The notes beneath the pieces were generated by a model. It searched no databases, was not told where the DNA came from, and saw only the letters and a list, made by a program, of their open reading frames with translations. From contig JAUIES010000001.1 in assembly GCA_030429705.1 (NCBI GenBank), forward strand, positions 434,001 through 498,000: 64,000 nt of DNA, in the 5' to 3' direction. Positions 1 to 8,832 of the stretch are shown one piece after another; within the stretch, counting starts at the first letter, position 1, and each line of letters opens with the position of its first letter. Both the position numbers and the translations under genes were made by a program. This stretch comes from Phycisphaerae bacterium. GTDB lineage: Bacteria; Planctomycetota; Phycisphaerae; Phycisphaerales; UBA1924.

Positions 1-1
1 T

Positions 2-505
2 TTGCACCACACTCCAAACACCCACGACGCTGTGCGGGCGGTGTATGCCAAGGTCAAACCGGGCGGCCAGTTCTTCTTCTATGTTTATAAGCAAATGGGG
101 GCTGCCCGCAGATTCTGCGATGCTCACCTGCGCGAACTCCTGTCGCCGCTCGAACCCGAAGCCTGTTACGAGGCCTGTGAAGGTATCACTGAGTTGGGCC
201 GTGCGTTGAGCAAGATCGACACGCGGATCACACTGACGAAGGGCATCCCACAACTCGGCATTCCGGCTGGCGAACACGATGTTCAGCGTCTTCTCTATTA
301 CAACTTCCTCAAGTGTTTCTGGAACGATGCGTTTGACTGGGAAACCAACAACATGGTCAACTTTGACTGGTACCATCCGCATGATGCATGGCAACACACC
401 GAGGACGAAGTCCGTGGGTGGCTCATGGGCATGGGTGTTGTTGACTACGAGATCAATGATGCGAACCCCAACGGCATTTCAGTCCTTCTGACCAAGCCCG
501 CATAG
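2..505 (+). CDS. Class I SAM-dependent methyltransferase, C-terminal part (5' end outside window)
   Basis: The reading frame is open from the first bases of the window, so only the C-terminal 167 or so residues are present. The first residues read LHHTPNTHDAV and then KPGGQFFFYVYK, the pattern of the late beta strands of a class I methyltransferase (motif post II/III, as in Methyltransf_11/25 families, where the phrase VLHH followed by KPGG is common). The SAM-binding glycine motif must lie upstream and is not visible. The remaining 130 residues are alpha/beta with several Trp and Tyr residues and no obvious extra domain. The gene lies 10 bases upstream of a glycosyltransferase on the same strand, so it probably modifies a sugar or lipid-linked glycan in a polysaccharide pathway; the substrate cannot be told from the sequence. 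Confidence 0.75.
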   Translation: MHHTPNTHDAVRAVYAKVKPGGQFFFYVYKQMGAARRFCDAHLRELLSPLEPEACYEACEGITELGRALSKIDTRITLTKGIPQLGIPAGEHDVQRLLYYNFLKCFWNDAFDWETNNMVNFDWYHPHDAWQHTEDEVRGWLMGMGVVDYEINDANPNGISVLLTKPA

Positions 506-515
506 GTATTACGCC

Positions 516-1685
516 ATGCGGCACATCGCTCGCTCAGCCGCTCTCATTTTCGCACTCGTCATTGTGACGCCAATCGCGGTTGTTGCAGGTCTGCTCAGCA
601 GGCGCGAGCGTTCAACCCGGTCGCTTTGGGTCACGCATCCGATACCGACGGTACCTGCCAAAGCCCGCGCCGAACGGAGCCTTGGCTATCAGGTCACGAC
701 CTGGGCGTTCGACACCAACCGCCTCGAAGATCGGTTCGATCGAGTCTTGAGCGTTGACCGAACTCGTAGATTCATTGGCGTTTTGACACCATTCGTCGCG
801 TTCGTGCATGCGTGCGCTCGGTTCGATCGCCTGCATTTCTTCTGTGATCGAGGCCTGCTGCCGTTGTTCACGCCGCGCGTGTTCGATCCGTGGGAACTGA
901 CGCTCTATCGCTTGCTCGGGAAACAGGTGTTCTTCTGGGCGTATGGCGCCGATGTACGCACACAAAGCACGACGCGTGCGACGGGCGAACCCAACGCGTG
1001 TTCGTTCTGCCCGTGCCCAGGTCAGTTCTGCGTCTGTTCAGACCAACGCGGGCAACTCAATCAACAACGGATCGCACGCACAGCAACCGCGGTGTTCTCG
1101 ATGGGTGACATGAAGGTCTACACACCGGGCAGCGTGAACGATTTGTTCTATTGGCCGATCGATCTCGATGATGCCCGTTTCGATCTGGCTGTGCCTGTAT
1201 TGAATCCGGAGCAGCCGATTCGCATTGTGCACGCTCCGAACCATCGCCATTTCAAAGGCACCCATCTGCTCATTGATGCGGTCAATGCACTCAAGAACGA
1301 TGGCATCGCCATTGATCTCGATCTTGTGGAGGGTGTCTCCAACGACGAAGCGCTGACTCGATATCGAGCCGCCGATCTGGTTTTCGACCAATGCCTCATT
1401 GGTTTTCATGGGTACTTCGCACTCGAAGCCATGGCAATGGGGAAACCCGTCATGTGTTTCCTTCGCGATCGACAGGCCGATGTAATCGCACCGGACGAAT
1501 GCCCGTTGATCAATGTTTCGCCCAACTCGCTGGAGCATGATCTGCGCACGGTCATTGCAGATCCGTCGAACCTGCCGGAAATTGGCCGAGCGGGCCGAGT
1601 CTACATCGAACGGTACTACAGTATTCCAGCATTTGCCGATCGATATCAGCAAACGCTACGGTCACTGGGAGTACATGCATCATGA
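516..1685 (+). CDS. Glycosyltransferase-like protein with N-terminal membrane helix and Cys cluster
   Basis: 389 residues. Residues about 7-27 form a membrane helix, so the protein is probably anchored at the inner face of the membrane. The C-terminal half reads like the second Rossmann domain of GT-B fold (GT4-like) enzymes: IRIVHAPNHRHFKGT, then YRAADLVFDQ and ALEAMAMGKPVMC, the last matching the sugar-nucleotide-binding E-x-M-A-x-G-x-P region. Residues 162-174 contain five cysteines (162, 165, 167, 172, 174) just after a YGADVR motif, unusual for this family. It shares this plan with the glycosyltransferase two genes downstream, so the two look like paralogues. The stop overlaps the next start by 4 bases (ATGA), implying translational coupling with the epimerase. 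Likely role: sugar transfer in surface polysaccharide assembly; donor and acceptor unknown. Confidence 0.75.
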   Translation: MRHIARSAALIFALVIVTPIAVVAGLLSRRERSTRSLWVTHPIPTVPAKARAERSLGYQVTTWAFDTNRLEDRFDRVLSVDRTRRFIGVLTPFVAFVHACARFDRLHFFCDRGLLPLFTPRVFDPWELTLYRLLGKQVFFWAYGADVRTQSTTRATGEPNACSFCPCPGQFCVCSDQRGQLNQQRIARTATAVFSMGDMKVYTPGSVNDLFYWPIDLDDARFDLAVPVLNPEQPIRIVHAPNHRHFKGTHLLIDAVNALKNDGIAIDLDLVEGVSNDEALTRYRAADLVFDQCLIGFHGYFALEAMAMGKPVMCFLRDRQADVIAPDECPLINVSPNSLEHDLRTVIADPSNLPEIGRAGRVYIERYYSIPAFADRYQQTLRSLGVHAS

Positions 1686-2572
1686 ATATCGCGATCATCG
1701 GAGCTGCCGGATTCGTCGGACGACACCTTCACGGGTTTCTCGAATCCCAAGGGCACACGGTCTGCGCATCGGATGCGGTCGTCGCGCCGGAACTGAACGA
1801 CCGGGTCGAGACACTCGACATCGCAACCCAATCACCAAAGTGGGACAGCGGTATCGATGCTGTCTTCTACCTCGCCCAGTTCCCTGGATATCGGCAGTTC
1901 CCCGCAAAAGGCGGCGACCTGTTCGCTGTGAATGTCGCCGGTGCACTTCGTGCTGCAGACGCAGCCCGCGCTGCCGGAGCGCGTGCCTTTCTCTACGCTT
2001 CGACGGGCACGGTGTACGCACCTTCATTCAAACCGATGTCAGAAACCGACCCTGTTCGTCGCGATCAGCCCTATGCGTTGAGCAAAGTGCAGGCAGAAGA
2101 AGCGCTGCAACTGATCGGCGATCTGTCAACCTGTTGTGTTCGACTGTTCGGTGTCTTCGGCGAAGATCAACAGACGATGTTGGTCCCGGCTCTGTCTGGA
2201 CGCATCGGACGCGGCGAACCGGTCACACTCGAAGCGAACCCGAACAAGACGACCGACCAGGACGGTCTGCGAATCGCACTGACTCATGTCGCGGATGTCT
2301 GTTCGGTGATGTATCAACTTGCACAGCGCATGGTGGCCGGTGAGGCGACGCCGCGGATCTTGAATGTTGCAAGTCCGGACGCGGTGTCGATTCGTTCACT
2401 CGCGAACGCCATCGGTCATCAGATCGGCAAACAACCGGAAATTGAGGTCACCTCAACCGAGCGCGCGAGCGACTACATTGCGGATGTCACTCTGTTGAAC
2501 AGCGTTGTTCCTCATGCGTTCCTGTCTCTTGAATCGGCGATGGATCGAACATTTGCCGCTGCCCATGCATGA
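1682..2572 (+). CDS. NAD-dependent epimerase/dehydratase (extended SDR)
   Basis: 296 residues, the usual length for extended short-chain dehydrogenases acting on nucleotide sugars. The N-terminus has the dinucleotide motif GAAGFVG (residues 7-13). The catalytic residues are visible as the S/T of ASTGTVY near 107-109 and the YALSK motif with Tyr131 and Lys135. A later segment (VRLFGVFGEDQ) matches the substrate-binding R-x-x-N/G-V-Y-G region. Family members epimerise or dehydrate NDP-sugars such as UDP-glucose or GDP-mannose; which one is used here cannot be read from the sequence. The start codon overlaps the preceding glycosyltransferase by 4 bases and the stop overlaps the following one by 8, so three genes are coupled and probably supply and transfer the same sugar. 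Confidence 0.85.
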   Translation: MNIAIIGAAGFVGRHLHGFLESQGHTVCASDAVVAPELNDRVETLDIATQSPKWDSGIDAVFYLAQFPGYRQFPAKGGDLFAVNVAGALRAADAARAAGARAFLYASTGTVYAPSFKPMSETDPVRRDQPYALSKVQAEEALQLIGDLSTCCVRLFGVFGEDQQTMLVPALSGRIGRGEPVTLEANPNKTTDQDGLRIALTHVADVCSVMYQLAQRMVAGEATPRILNVASPDAVSIRSLANAIGHQIGKQPEIEVTSTERASDYIADVTLLNSVVPHAFLSLESAMDRTFAAAHA

Positions 2573-3653
2573 CACCTCGTTCAGGAAACTGCGTGTTCTC
2601 CATTGGCCGACTGATGTCGGGGGGCATCCCAGTGGGCTGTCGCGAGCAGAGCGAACAATCGGACTGGACAGTCAGGTTGCGGTAATCCAAAGAAGCAGTT
2701 TTGGTTACGAAGTCGATCACGATCTCAACCTCGGAAGCGTTTCGAAGTGGCATCGACTTGCGGGTCGCACACGCATGTTGATGGACGCTGTGCAGCACTT
2801 TGATATCATTCATCTCAACTTTGCCCAGGCCTTCTGGCCAACCCTCGGAGCAACCGGCCTTGATTTACCCTTGCTCAAACAAGCCGGCAAACGGATTGTC
2901 GTGACACTTCAGGGGTGTGACGCGAGATTGCCCGAGCGCTGCCCGGTGTGTTGTACCGGTCGCGGGCCCTGCGCCTTGCGTGAATCTCGTCGTCGCCAGA
3001 ACGCGGTTGCCTATGCCACAGAGCATGCCTCGGTCGTGTATTGCCTGAATCCGGATCTACTCGCCACGGTTCCTGATGCTGTGTTCATGCCCTACGCATC
3101 CGTGGACCCGAGCCATATCTCGCCGCCCGCCCGTCGATCGCGAGAGGGGCGACTTCGCGTCGTTCACGCACCTTCGTGTCGCGTGACAAAGGGTACCGAA
3201 GCGATCATCGATGCTTGCACAGAGCTTGGCGATCTGATCGAGTTGCAATTGGTCGAGAACATGACCCGGTCACAAGCACTCAGAATCTATGCCAAGGCCG
3301 ATCTTATTATCGATCAGATTCGCCTGGGTTGGTACGGCGGCCTGTCGACCGAGTCGATGGCGCTCGCAAAACCCGTTGTCTGCCACATCGATGACAACCT
3401 GCTACGACGAACACCAAAGGCGTTCCAGTCTGAACTCCCGATCATTCCGGCTACAGAGCAGAGTTTGGTCGAAACGCTGCATGAACTCTCGCAAAGACCG
3501 GAGGGCTATCTGCACGCAATCGGGCAAGCAGGACGGCACTTTATCGAACGGTGGCACGACCCTGTTGCACTTGCTCGATGGATGTACGAGCATTACTTGA
3601 CAGGTGTGTGCCGACAGTCTTTTGAACCTGGCACTGTTTCACATCATTCATGA
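2565..3653 (+). CDS. Glycosyltransferase-like protein with Cys cluster, paralogue of the gene at 516
   Basis: 362 residues from the ATG at 2565; the frame is open 60 bases further upstream but that would overlap the epimerase by 68 bases, and the sequence related to glycosyltransferases begins only after this Met (LRVLHWPTDVGGHP). Motifs of the C-terminal GT-B domain are LRVVHAPSCRVTKGT, YAKADLIIDQ and STESMALAKPVVC. The middle contains LQGCDARLPE followed by a cysteine cluster (Cys118, 126, 129, 130, 136), in the same place as the cluster in the glycosyltransferase at 516-1685. Unlike that paralogue it has no N-terminal membrane helix. It overlaps the epimerase stop by 8 bases and is the last gene of this plus-strand cluster. 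Confidence 0.75.
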   Translation: MHDTSFRKLRVLHWPTDVGGHPSGLSRAERTIGLDSQVAVIQRSSFGYEVDHDLNLGSVSKWHRLAGRTRMLMDAVQHFDIIHLNFAQAFWPTLGATGLDLPLLKQAGKRIVVTLQGCDARLPERCPVCCTGRGPCALRESRRRQNAVAYATEHASVVYCLNPDLLATVPDAVFMPYASVDPSHISPPARRSREGRLRVVHAPSCRVTKGTEAIIDACTELGDLIELQLVENMTRSQALRIYAKADLIIDQIRLGWYGGLSTESMALAKPVVCHIDDNLLRRTPKAFQSELPIIPATEQSLVETLHELSQRPEGYLHAIGQAGRHFIERWHDPVALARWMYEHYLTGVCRQSFEPGTVSHHS

Positions 3654-3797
3654 TGCACCTCGATCGCAAGCGAGCTGCCCGTTGGCGAGGGCGTGGTTAG
3701 GAACATTAATACTTTGCGTTCAAAGAAAAAGAAGAACCGCCACTTGCGTGACGATTCCTGGAGTAACAGAACAGATTGAATCCTGCGAACGGAGGAC

Positions 3798-4550
3798 TCA
3801 GCGTCGACGGCGAGCGCCCATCAAGCCCAGTCCGCCGATCAGACCCAAGCCCGCTGCCGGTGCCGGAATCACGACGAACACACTGGTGCCGCCGGAACTA
3901 TCGTTCGCACTGAGGTTGAAGTCCCAATCAATACCGATTTGGGAGATCGGACCCGCGACCGGTGAGAAGTTGCCCGCGCCCGCTGGGAACTCGTCACTCA
4001 TTGCGTCCGAATCGAACCCGTTCGCAACACCAAATGGACCTGCCAACAGGTTCGCGAACACCGCGCCCCCATCATAGTTGGCTTCGAACATGGTGCCGCC
4101 AGCCATATTGCCGGTGAGCATTGCTCCATCGCCATCCGTGTCAGTAATGGTGATTCCTGCGGATGCACGCCCCATCGGGTTTGCAAATGCGCCAACGGCG
4201 ACAAGCCCGGTCCCAACGACGACATTTGTCGCCGAGTTTCCTGCTTGAATCACGAAACTGTGCGAGATGCTACCTGTCGAACTCATGAGGATTGAGCCTG
4301 ACAGGACTTGCGCGATCGTCGATCCTGAGCCGCCAGCATCGAGAATATCGACCGGCGAATCGAGTGACCAGATAAAGGTGCCGTCCGGAAGCGTCGTGCC
4401 CTGGTCGGTTGTGACTTCAAATGTCCCTGATCCAAGGGACGACGCTGCGTCGATGGTAAGAGCGGTTACTGATCCCGCGGAACTGAACCCTGCAGCCAGA
4501 CCGATTGCCCCCACGCCGACGAACCATTGACTCTTCGTCAAACTACGCAT
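3798..4550 (-). CDS. Exported protein with PEP-CTERM-like sorting tail
   Basis: 250 residues. It starts with a signal peptide (MRSLTKSQWFVGVGAIGLAA, cleavage probably near FSSA-GS). The last 25 residues are VIPAPAAGLGLIGG followed by LGLMGARRRR: a Pro-x-Pro motif, a hydrophobic helix and a basic end, the layout of PEP-CTERM/exosortase substrates, although the usual P-E-P is P-A-P here. The body is rich in Gly, Ser, Thr and Asp and probably beta-rich; it has no recognised enzyme motif. It resembles the next minus-strand gene (4764-5510) in length, order of segments and phrases such as ITDTDGDGAML versus LTDTNGDGATL and GTSVFVVIP versus GTSVFTVIP, so the two are tandem paralogues. Probably a secreted protein attached to the cell surface or exopolymer; function unknown. 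Confidence 0.75.
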   Translation of the reverse strand: MRSLTKSQWFVGVGAIGLAAGFSSAGSVTALTIDAASSLGSGTFEVTTDQGTTLPDGTFIWSLDSPVDILDAGGSGSTIAQVLSGSILMSSTGSISHSFVIQAGNSATNVVVGTGLVAVGAFANPMGRASAGITITDTDGDGAMLTGNMAGGTMFEANYDGGAVFANLLAGPFGVANGFDSDAMSDEFPAGAGNFSPVAGPISQIGIDWDFNLSANDSSGGTSVFVVIPAPAAGLGLIGGLGLMGARRRR

Positions 4551-4763
4551 GTGTTTGCCTCCACTCGGGCGAGCCCGAGCACTCTGCTCTCCATGTTCTC
4601 AAAGGCTCTGTGTGAACAGCCGCGACTGAGCAATGCCGCGAGTTTGCCTTTAAAATTCTCCTCAATCCGTTGATTTCAAAGAACAAATCGTTGTGATCCG
4701 GATCGATCTCCCACCCAAACACATGCGGGTGACCGATCCGGACACAACACTTCAAGATCGGTC

Positions 4764-5510
4764 TTAGCGACGACGACGAGCGATGAAGCCAGCCATGCCG
4801 AGCAGAGCGAGTGACCCTGGTGTCGGGATGACGGTGAACACGCTGGTGCCTGATGCAACATCAAATGCGGAGACCGCAAAGTTCCATTCTGAACTGATGT
4901 CTGTCAGCGGGACACCAATGGCCGAGAATCCGCCGCCGTTGGGTGAATCGTCCGAAGCGGTATCGGTCGCCCACGCACCAACCACGAGGTTGGCAGCCAT
5001 GAGGTTGTCAAACACGGTGCCGGGGGCACCGTTGTACGAGGCTGTATAGATCGATGAACCATCAGGCGAAAGTGTGGCACCGTCGCCGTTGGTATCGGTC
5101 AGTGTGACCGCTGCTGATGCGCGGCCGCTGGCGTTCTGCAAGACAGCCGGAGCGAGAGCAGAGTTGAATCCGAACACGGTGTTCGACACACCGGCCGCAA
5201 CATTGAAGTTCAACGAAACTGTCTGACCGGCACCGCGCTGGCCGGATGCGATCACCACGGTCGCGCTGTTGACTGTTCCGATGCCATCGATGTCCATGGC
5301 TTCGTCGATCGTGTACGACCAAGTTGAGCCATTCCATTCGCCCTGATCCCAATTCACTTCAAACGAGCCTGTTGCAGCATCGTTTGCAGCTGTAATCGCA
5401 AACGCGGGGCCGCTCGATCGGGTATCGAGATGCGGGAACGCTTCTGCGAAATCAGCGGATGCTGTCCCGCCAACGGCCGCAACCAGCGATGCTATAAGGA
5501 TTTTTTTCAT
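4764..5510 (-). CDS. Exported protein with PEP-CTERM-like sorting tail (tandem paralogue)
   Basis: 248 residues with a clear signal peptide (MKKILIASLVAAVGGTASA-D). The C-terminus is VIPTPGSLALLGMAGFIARRRR, a PEP-CTERM-like tail in which P-T-P-G-S replaces P-E-P. It shares most of its layout with the protein encoded just downstream at 3798-4550, including the GTSVF-VIP segment before the tail and an LTDTNGDGATL stretch in the middle. A purine-rich GAGAGAGA element lies about 6-10 bases before the ATG. The two genes are separated by 213 bases and may be cotranscribed. Known facts about the family concern only the sorting tail (recognition and transfer by an exosortase); the role of the mature protein is not known and no exosortase gene lies in the window. 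Confidence 0.75.
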   Translation of the reverse strand: MKKILIASLVAAVGGTASADFAEAFPHLDTRSSGPAFAITAANDAATGSFEVNWDQGEWNGSTWSYTIDEAMDIDGIGTVNSATVVIASGQRGAGQTVSLNFNVAAGVSNTVFGFNSALAPAVLQNASGRASAAVTLTDTNGDGATLSPDGSSIYTASYNGAPGTVFDNLMAANLVVGAWATDTASDDSPNGGGFSAIGVPLTDISSEWNFAVSAFDVASGTSVFTVIPTPGSLALLGMAGFIARRRR

Positions 5511-5867
5511 ATCTGTCTCTCTCTTGTCTTGGGGCCCAAGCCCGGTTTCTGTCTCTTGTCACTCCATCAACGTTGCGGCAAGATTGTGGAAACCCGCACC
5601 GTTGACTCCGTAGCATGGCAAAGTGTTTTGAAAATGTCAATGGAATATTGAGGTATTTTTGAAGAATTTTGCGCCCACATCCTTCGCCCGTCACAATTGT
5701 CCCCTGAGATGCTGGAAACAGGCATTCGTGAACCGCATCGAAATTCACCATACACCTTTCATAACCCAAATGTGGAAAGACCGATGCCGTTTTGGGACCA
5801 TGACACTCGGAGGACGAGACGCTTTGCGATACACTCTTTGCTGGAAGAGAACGGAGAACAAGAGAAC
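5511..5867. other. Divergent intergenic region (357 bases) between PEP-CTERM gene and subtilase
   Basis: This stretch separates two divergently transcribed genes and should hold the promoters of both. The part nearest the minus-strand gene is AT-richer than the surroundings (runs of A and T around 5621-5680). One candidate minus-strand promoter is listed separately. The part nearest the subtilase is an open plus-strand frame that could extend that protein upstream, but it has no signal-peptide character and I treat it as noncoding leader. Confidence 0.5.
5612..5640 (-). promoter_or_regulatory. Candidate sigma70-type promoter for the gene at 4764-5510
   Basis: On the minus strand a perfect -35 hexamer TTGACA (5635-5640) is followed after 17 bases by CATGCT (5612-5617), which keeps the A at position 2 and the T at position 6 of a -10 box but is otherwise weak. 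It lies about 100 bases before the start codon. The spacing is ideal, the -10 is poor, so this is only a candidate. Confidence 0.3.
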
Positions 5868-7550
5868 ATGAAGCCACAGGCCTGTGTCTCGATCAATCGA
5901 ATCTGGTTCGTGGGCGGCATGCGCGCGCTGCTTGCAATCGCAGCCGCGACGACTACCGGATCTGCTGTTGCGGCTTCAGCGAGCACTACATCTGATACAA
6001 GCGACCCCTCCCGCGCCGAGATGATCTCTGCGAGCCAAACCCACGCTGCATCGGTGGGAGGCGACCACGACAAAGCGTTCGCTCGATCCCGCGTGTTTGT
6101 AACGCTTGCTCGTGGCGTGACGGTTACAAACGGACGCGTGGCCCTTGAACCGACCCTTGGCGATCCTCCAGCAGCGGTACAACTGATCAACGCTGCATTG
6201 GATCGCTGTCCGCGTGCCAGCCTTCTGGAACTGTACCGCCCTTTCAATGCAACCCTGGCGGCTCAGATTGGACTCGATCGCGGGTTCGTCTTACACGCCG
6301 CAAGCCCGGATGACCTGAATGCATTGGTCAACGAACTGTCGCCACACACGACAATCGTTGAGTCCATAGAACTTATTGCAGCCGGTCGCGCCCACGATGA
6401 TCGAGCGGTGCCGTTTCAGTCGACCAATGGCCCATTCTCCCCCCCGAATGACGAGTTATATCCCCTGCAGTACGCTCTGGAGAATCGAGGCCAGGAGATT
6501 TGGGGTGTTGAGGGCATTCCACATGCAGATATCCGAGGCGCGCTTGCCTGGACCATTACACGAGGTTCGTCGGATGTGACGATCGCGATTCTGGATTCCG
6601 GCGTGAGTCTGAGCCATCCCGATATCGCCCATGCGTTGACCGAAGGCCGCAACTTTACCTCTGGAAACACAGACGATGTTGACGATGCCTGGGTGAGTCA
6701 TGGCACGCACATCGCGGGGATCATCGGTGCTGAGCCGAACAACCTGATCGGAACCGCTGGCCTCGCACCGGGCTGCAAAATCATGCCGATTCGCGTCTTG
6801 GATCGATTCGGTTTTACCTTCGAAGACTGGGTGGCGCAGGGCATCATGTATGCGACCGATCACGGCGCGACTGTCTTGAACATTTCGCTCGGGTTTCCAA
6901 CTGCATCGAGTGTGCTGCGCAATGCTATCACATACGCGCACGAACACGGCGTGGTCATCTGTGCGTCCAGCGGCAACATTTCGTCTGACCCGATCGGATT
7001 TCCGGCACGACTTCCAGAGACGATCGCTGTGGGCGCAACCAACAATCGGGACGAGAATGCAGGGTTTACTTCACCCGGACCTGAAATGACGATTGCTGCA
7101 CCTGGCAGGGACATCTACTCATCGTGGGACACCAACTCACAGCCTGACACCTATGTACGCAGAAGCGGAACTTCGTTTGCGACGCCTCATGTTGTTGCTG
7201 GCGTCGCGCTCATCCAGACCATTCGCCCGGACCTATCACCCGAGCAGATCAGATGGGCTTTGACCAGCACTGCTCATGACATTGACCAACCCGGTTGGGA
7301 CGAAGTCTCGGGTGCCGGTCGACTCAATGTCTATCGCGCGCTGAAAGCCGCTCAGCAACTTCCGATGGCTCGCAACCCACTCTGCCAAGCCGACTTCAAT
7401 AATGACCATTCGGTCGATTTTCTTGATATTCAAGCCTTCCTCGAAGCGGTTTCGAATCAGGACATGACAGCGGATTTTCGAGCAGACGGCCAGATCGACT
7501 TTTTTGATGTGGTGGCGTTCATGCAGGTTTTCCAACGAGGATGTGGCTAA
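5868..7550 (+). CDS. Secreted subtilisin-like serine protease (S8) with dockerin-like C-terminal tail
   Basis: 560 residues from the ATG at 5868, chosen because a signal peptide follows (basic start, then GMRALLAIAAATTTGSAVAA); a longer frame upstream lacks export features. The mature part begins with a propeptide-like region to about residue 190. The S8 catalytic triad is complete: Asp243 (AILDSG), His281 (HGTHIAG) and Ser436 (GTSFATPH), with the oxyanion Asn370 in SSGN. The last 55 residues contain two short Asp/Asn-rich repeats (ADFNNDHSVDFLDIQAF and ADFRADGQIDFFDVVAF) that resemble calcium-binding dockerin or EF-hand loops and end in RGCG, a tail type common in planctomycete exported proteins. 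Likely an extracellular or surface-bound protease; the tail may anchor it to a partner that is not in the window. Confidence 0.9.
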   Translation: MKPQACVSINRIWFVGGMRALLAIAAATTTGSAVAASASTTSDTSDPSRAEMISASQTHAASVGGDHDKAFARSRVFVTLARGVTVTNGRVALEPTLGDPPAAVQLINAALDRCPRASLLELYRPFNATLAAQIGLDRGFVLHAASPDDLNALVNELSPHTTIVESIELIAAGRAHDDRAVPFQSTNGPFSPPNDELYPLQYALENRGQEIWGVEGIPHADIRGALAWTITRGSSDVTIAILDSGVSLSHPDIAHALTEGRNFTSGNTDDVDDAWVSHGTHIAGIIGAEPNNLIGTAGLAPGCKIMPIRVLDRFGFTFEDWVAQGIMYATDHGATVLNISLGFPTASSVLRNAITYAHEHGVVICASSGNISSDPIGFPARLPETIAVGATNNRDENAGFTSPGPEMTIAAPGRDIYSSWDTNSQPDTYVRRSGTSFATPHVVAGVALIQTIRPDLSPEQIRWALTSTAHDIDQPGWDEVSGAGRLNVYRALKAAQQLPMARNPLCQADFNNDHSVDFLDIQAFLEAVSNQDMTADFRADGQIDFFDVVAFMQVFQRGCG

Positions 7551-7761
7551 CATTCAACAAACATATGTTGCCTCTGAAACCGGGAGGTCCATTTTCACGC
7601 ACGGATCGAAGTGAAGTCGAAACAAACCGCGAGTAGCGGGAACTGAACAGCCTCCGATGCATCTAAACTCTTGGCGTGTGGCTTTGTGAGCGCAACAGCA
7701 CGCAGGATTCTCGCGTGGGGCTCGGTACGAGCAAGTAGGGAAACCGGAAGGAACTCATACA

Positions 7762-8715
7762 ATGCAGATCAAAACACTTGTTGCTGGACTGGCATGCTGT
7801 TCGATGCTGGGCGTTGTCGCACCGGTCGCGACCGCGACCACCGTGTCATCGCAAGTTGCAGCCGAGGGGCAGATCGAGCGTGCGACCATGATTCGCCTGC
7901 TTCGCCCGGTGACCGTCGAGTTGACTGAGCAGCGGCTTGAAGATGTAGTCGAATACCTCGCCAATGTCACCGGTGCCGACATCGATGCCTTATGGATCGA
8001 CGATGCGAACGCTGTCGGGCTTGATCCTGATCAGATCATCAACCTGAAGGCTCGCAATGCGTCTGCCTTGAGCATTCTTGAACGCTCGATCGAACAGGCT
8101 GCGACGGCGTACGGCGAACCAGGCTCGGCGAGTTGGCAGTTCACCAGATACGGCACATTTGAGATCGGCCCGAAAGAGCGACTCAACAAGCACCGTCGCG
8201 TCGAGTTGTATGACATTAACGATCTGCTCTTCGAGATTCCCGACTTCACCGAAGCCCCCACTTTCGACCTGAACAGTGTGCTACAGAGTTCGGGCGGACG
8301 AGGCGGAGGCAACAGCCAAAGCCCGTTCCAGAATACTGGCAATAACAACAACACACGCGATGACCGTCCGTCGCGCGAAGAACTCGCTGAGAATGTGATT
8401 GAGATTCTCACCACAATCGTCGAAATGGAACAGTGGGAACTGAACGGCGGCGACGGTGGAAGTGTTCGCTTCTATCAGGGCCACCTGATCGTCAATGCAC
8501 CTGACTACATGCATCGCGGCATCAACGGTTACCGGTGGTGGCCGAAACGACTCACCCAGCGGGCCAGCGCCAAGACGATCAAGGGCGGCATGACTTTTAC
8601 CAGTGACGAACTGCGCAAGCATCGCCGCGACACGCTTCTGATTGACCCAACCAAGCCCAAGATGCCCGTGCGTGGTGGCGAAGCCAAACCGGCCAAAGAA
8701 GATATCGACGACTGA
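7762..8715 (+). CDS. Exported STN/secretin-N-domain-like protein of unknown function
   Basis: 317 residues with a signal peptide (MQIKTLVAGLACCSMLG, cleavage near ATA-TT) and a good ribosome-binding site (GGAAGGAA, about 8 bases before the ATG). Residues about 45-105 (VTVELTEQRLEDVVEYLANVT) look like an STN or secretin N0-type domain, in which a short beta-alpha-beta unit asks how a hidden residue set becomes exposed. The region after residue 150 contains the phrase VELYDINDLLFEIPDF, reminiscent of planctomycete proteins related to type II/III secretion secretins, followed by a Gly/Asn-rich linker near residues 175-200. The secretin channel domain itself is absent. A strong terminator follows, so it is probably monocistronic. 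Function unknown; a periplasmic partner of a secretion or pilus system is possible. Confidence 0.7.
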   Translation: MQIKTLVAGLACCSMLGVVAPVATATTVSSQVAAEGQIERATMIRLLRPVTVELTEQRLEDVVEYLANVTGADIDALWIDDANAVGLDPDQIINLKARNASALSILERSIEQAATAYGEPGSASWQFTRYGTFEIGPKERLNKHRRVELYDINDLLFEIPDFTEAPTFDLNSVLQSSGGRGGGNSQSPFQNTGNNNNTRDDRPSREELAENVIEILTTIVEMEQWELNGGDGGSVRFYQGHLIVNAPDYMHRGINGYRWWPKRLTQRASAKTIKGGMTFTSDELRKHRRDTLLIDPTKPKMPVRGGEAKPAKEDIDD

Positions 8716-8741
8716 TGAACGCTCGTCATTGAAATCGAGTC

Positions 8742-8775
8742 AACGGGATACGCCGAAGGGCGTGTCCCGTTTTCA
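8742..8775 (+). terminator. Rho-independent terminator after the STN-like gene
   Basis: A 13-base-pair stem (AACGGGATACGCC paired with GGCGTGTCCCGTT, one T-G wobble) with a GAAG loop at 8742-8771, followed by TTTTC. It lies 27 bases after the stop codon of the gene at 7762-8715 and ends before the next gene's ribosome-binding site. Confidence 0.85.
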
Positions 8776-8832
8776 ATTAATGTATCATCTTCCGGTACAG
8801 TTTTGCGCACCACATTCGAGGACGGAAAAGCC

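Noticed and set aside
3604-4077. Plus-strand frame of 157 codons after the second glycosyltransferase
   Set aside because: Most of it is antisense to the PEP-CTERM-like gene, and its composition looks like a shadow of that gene.
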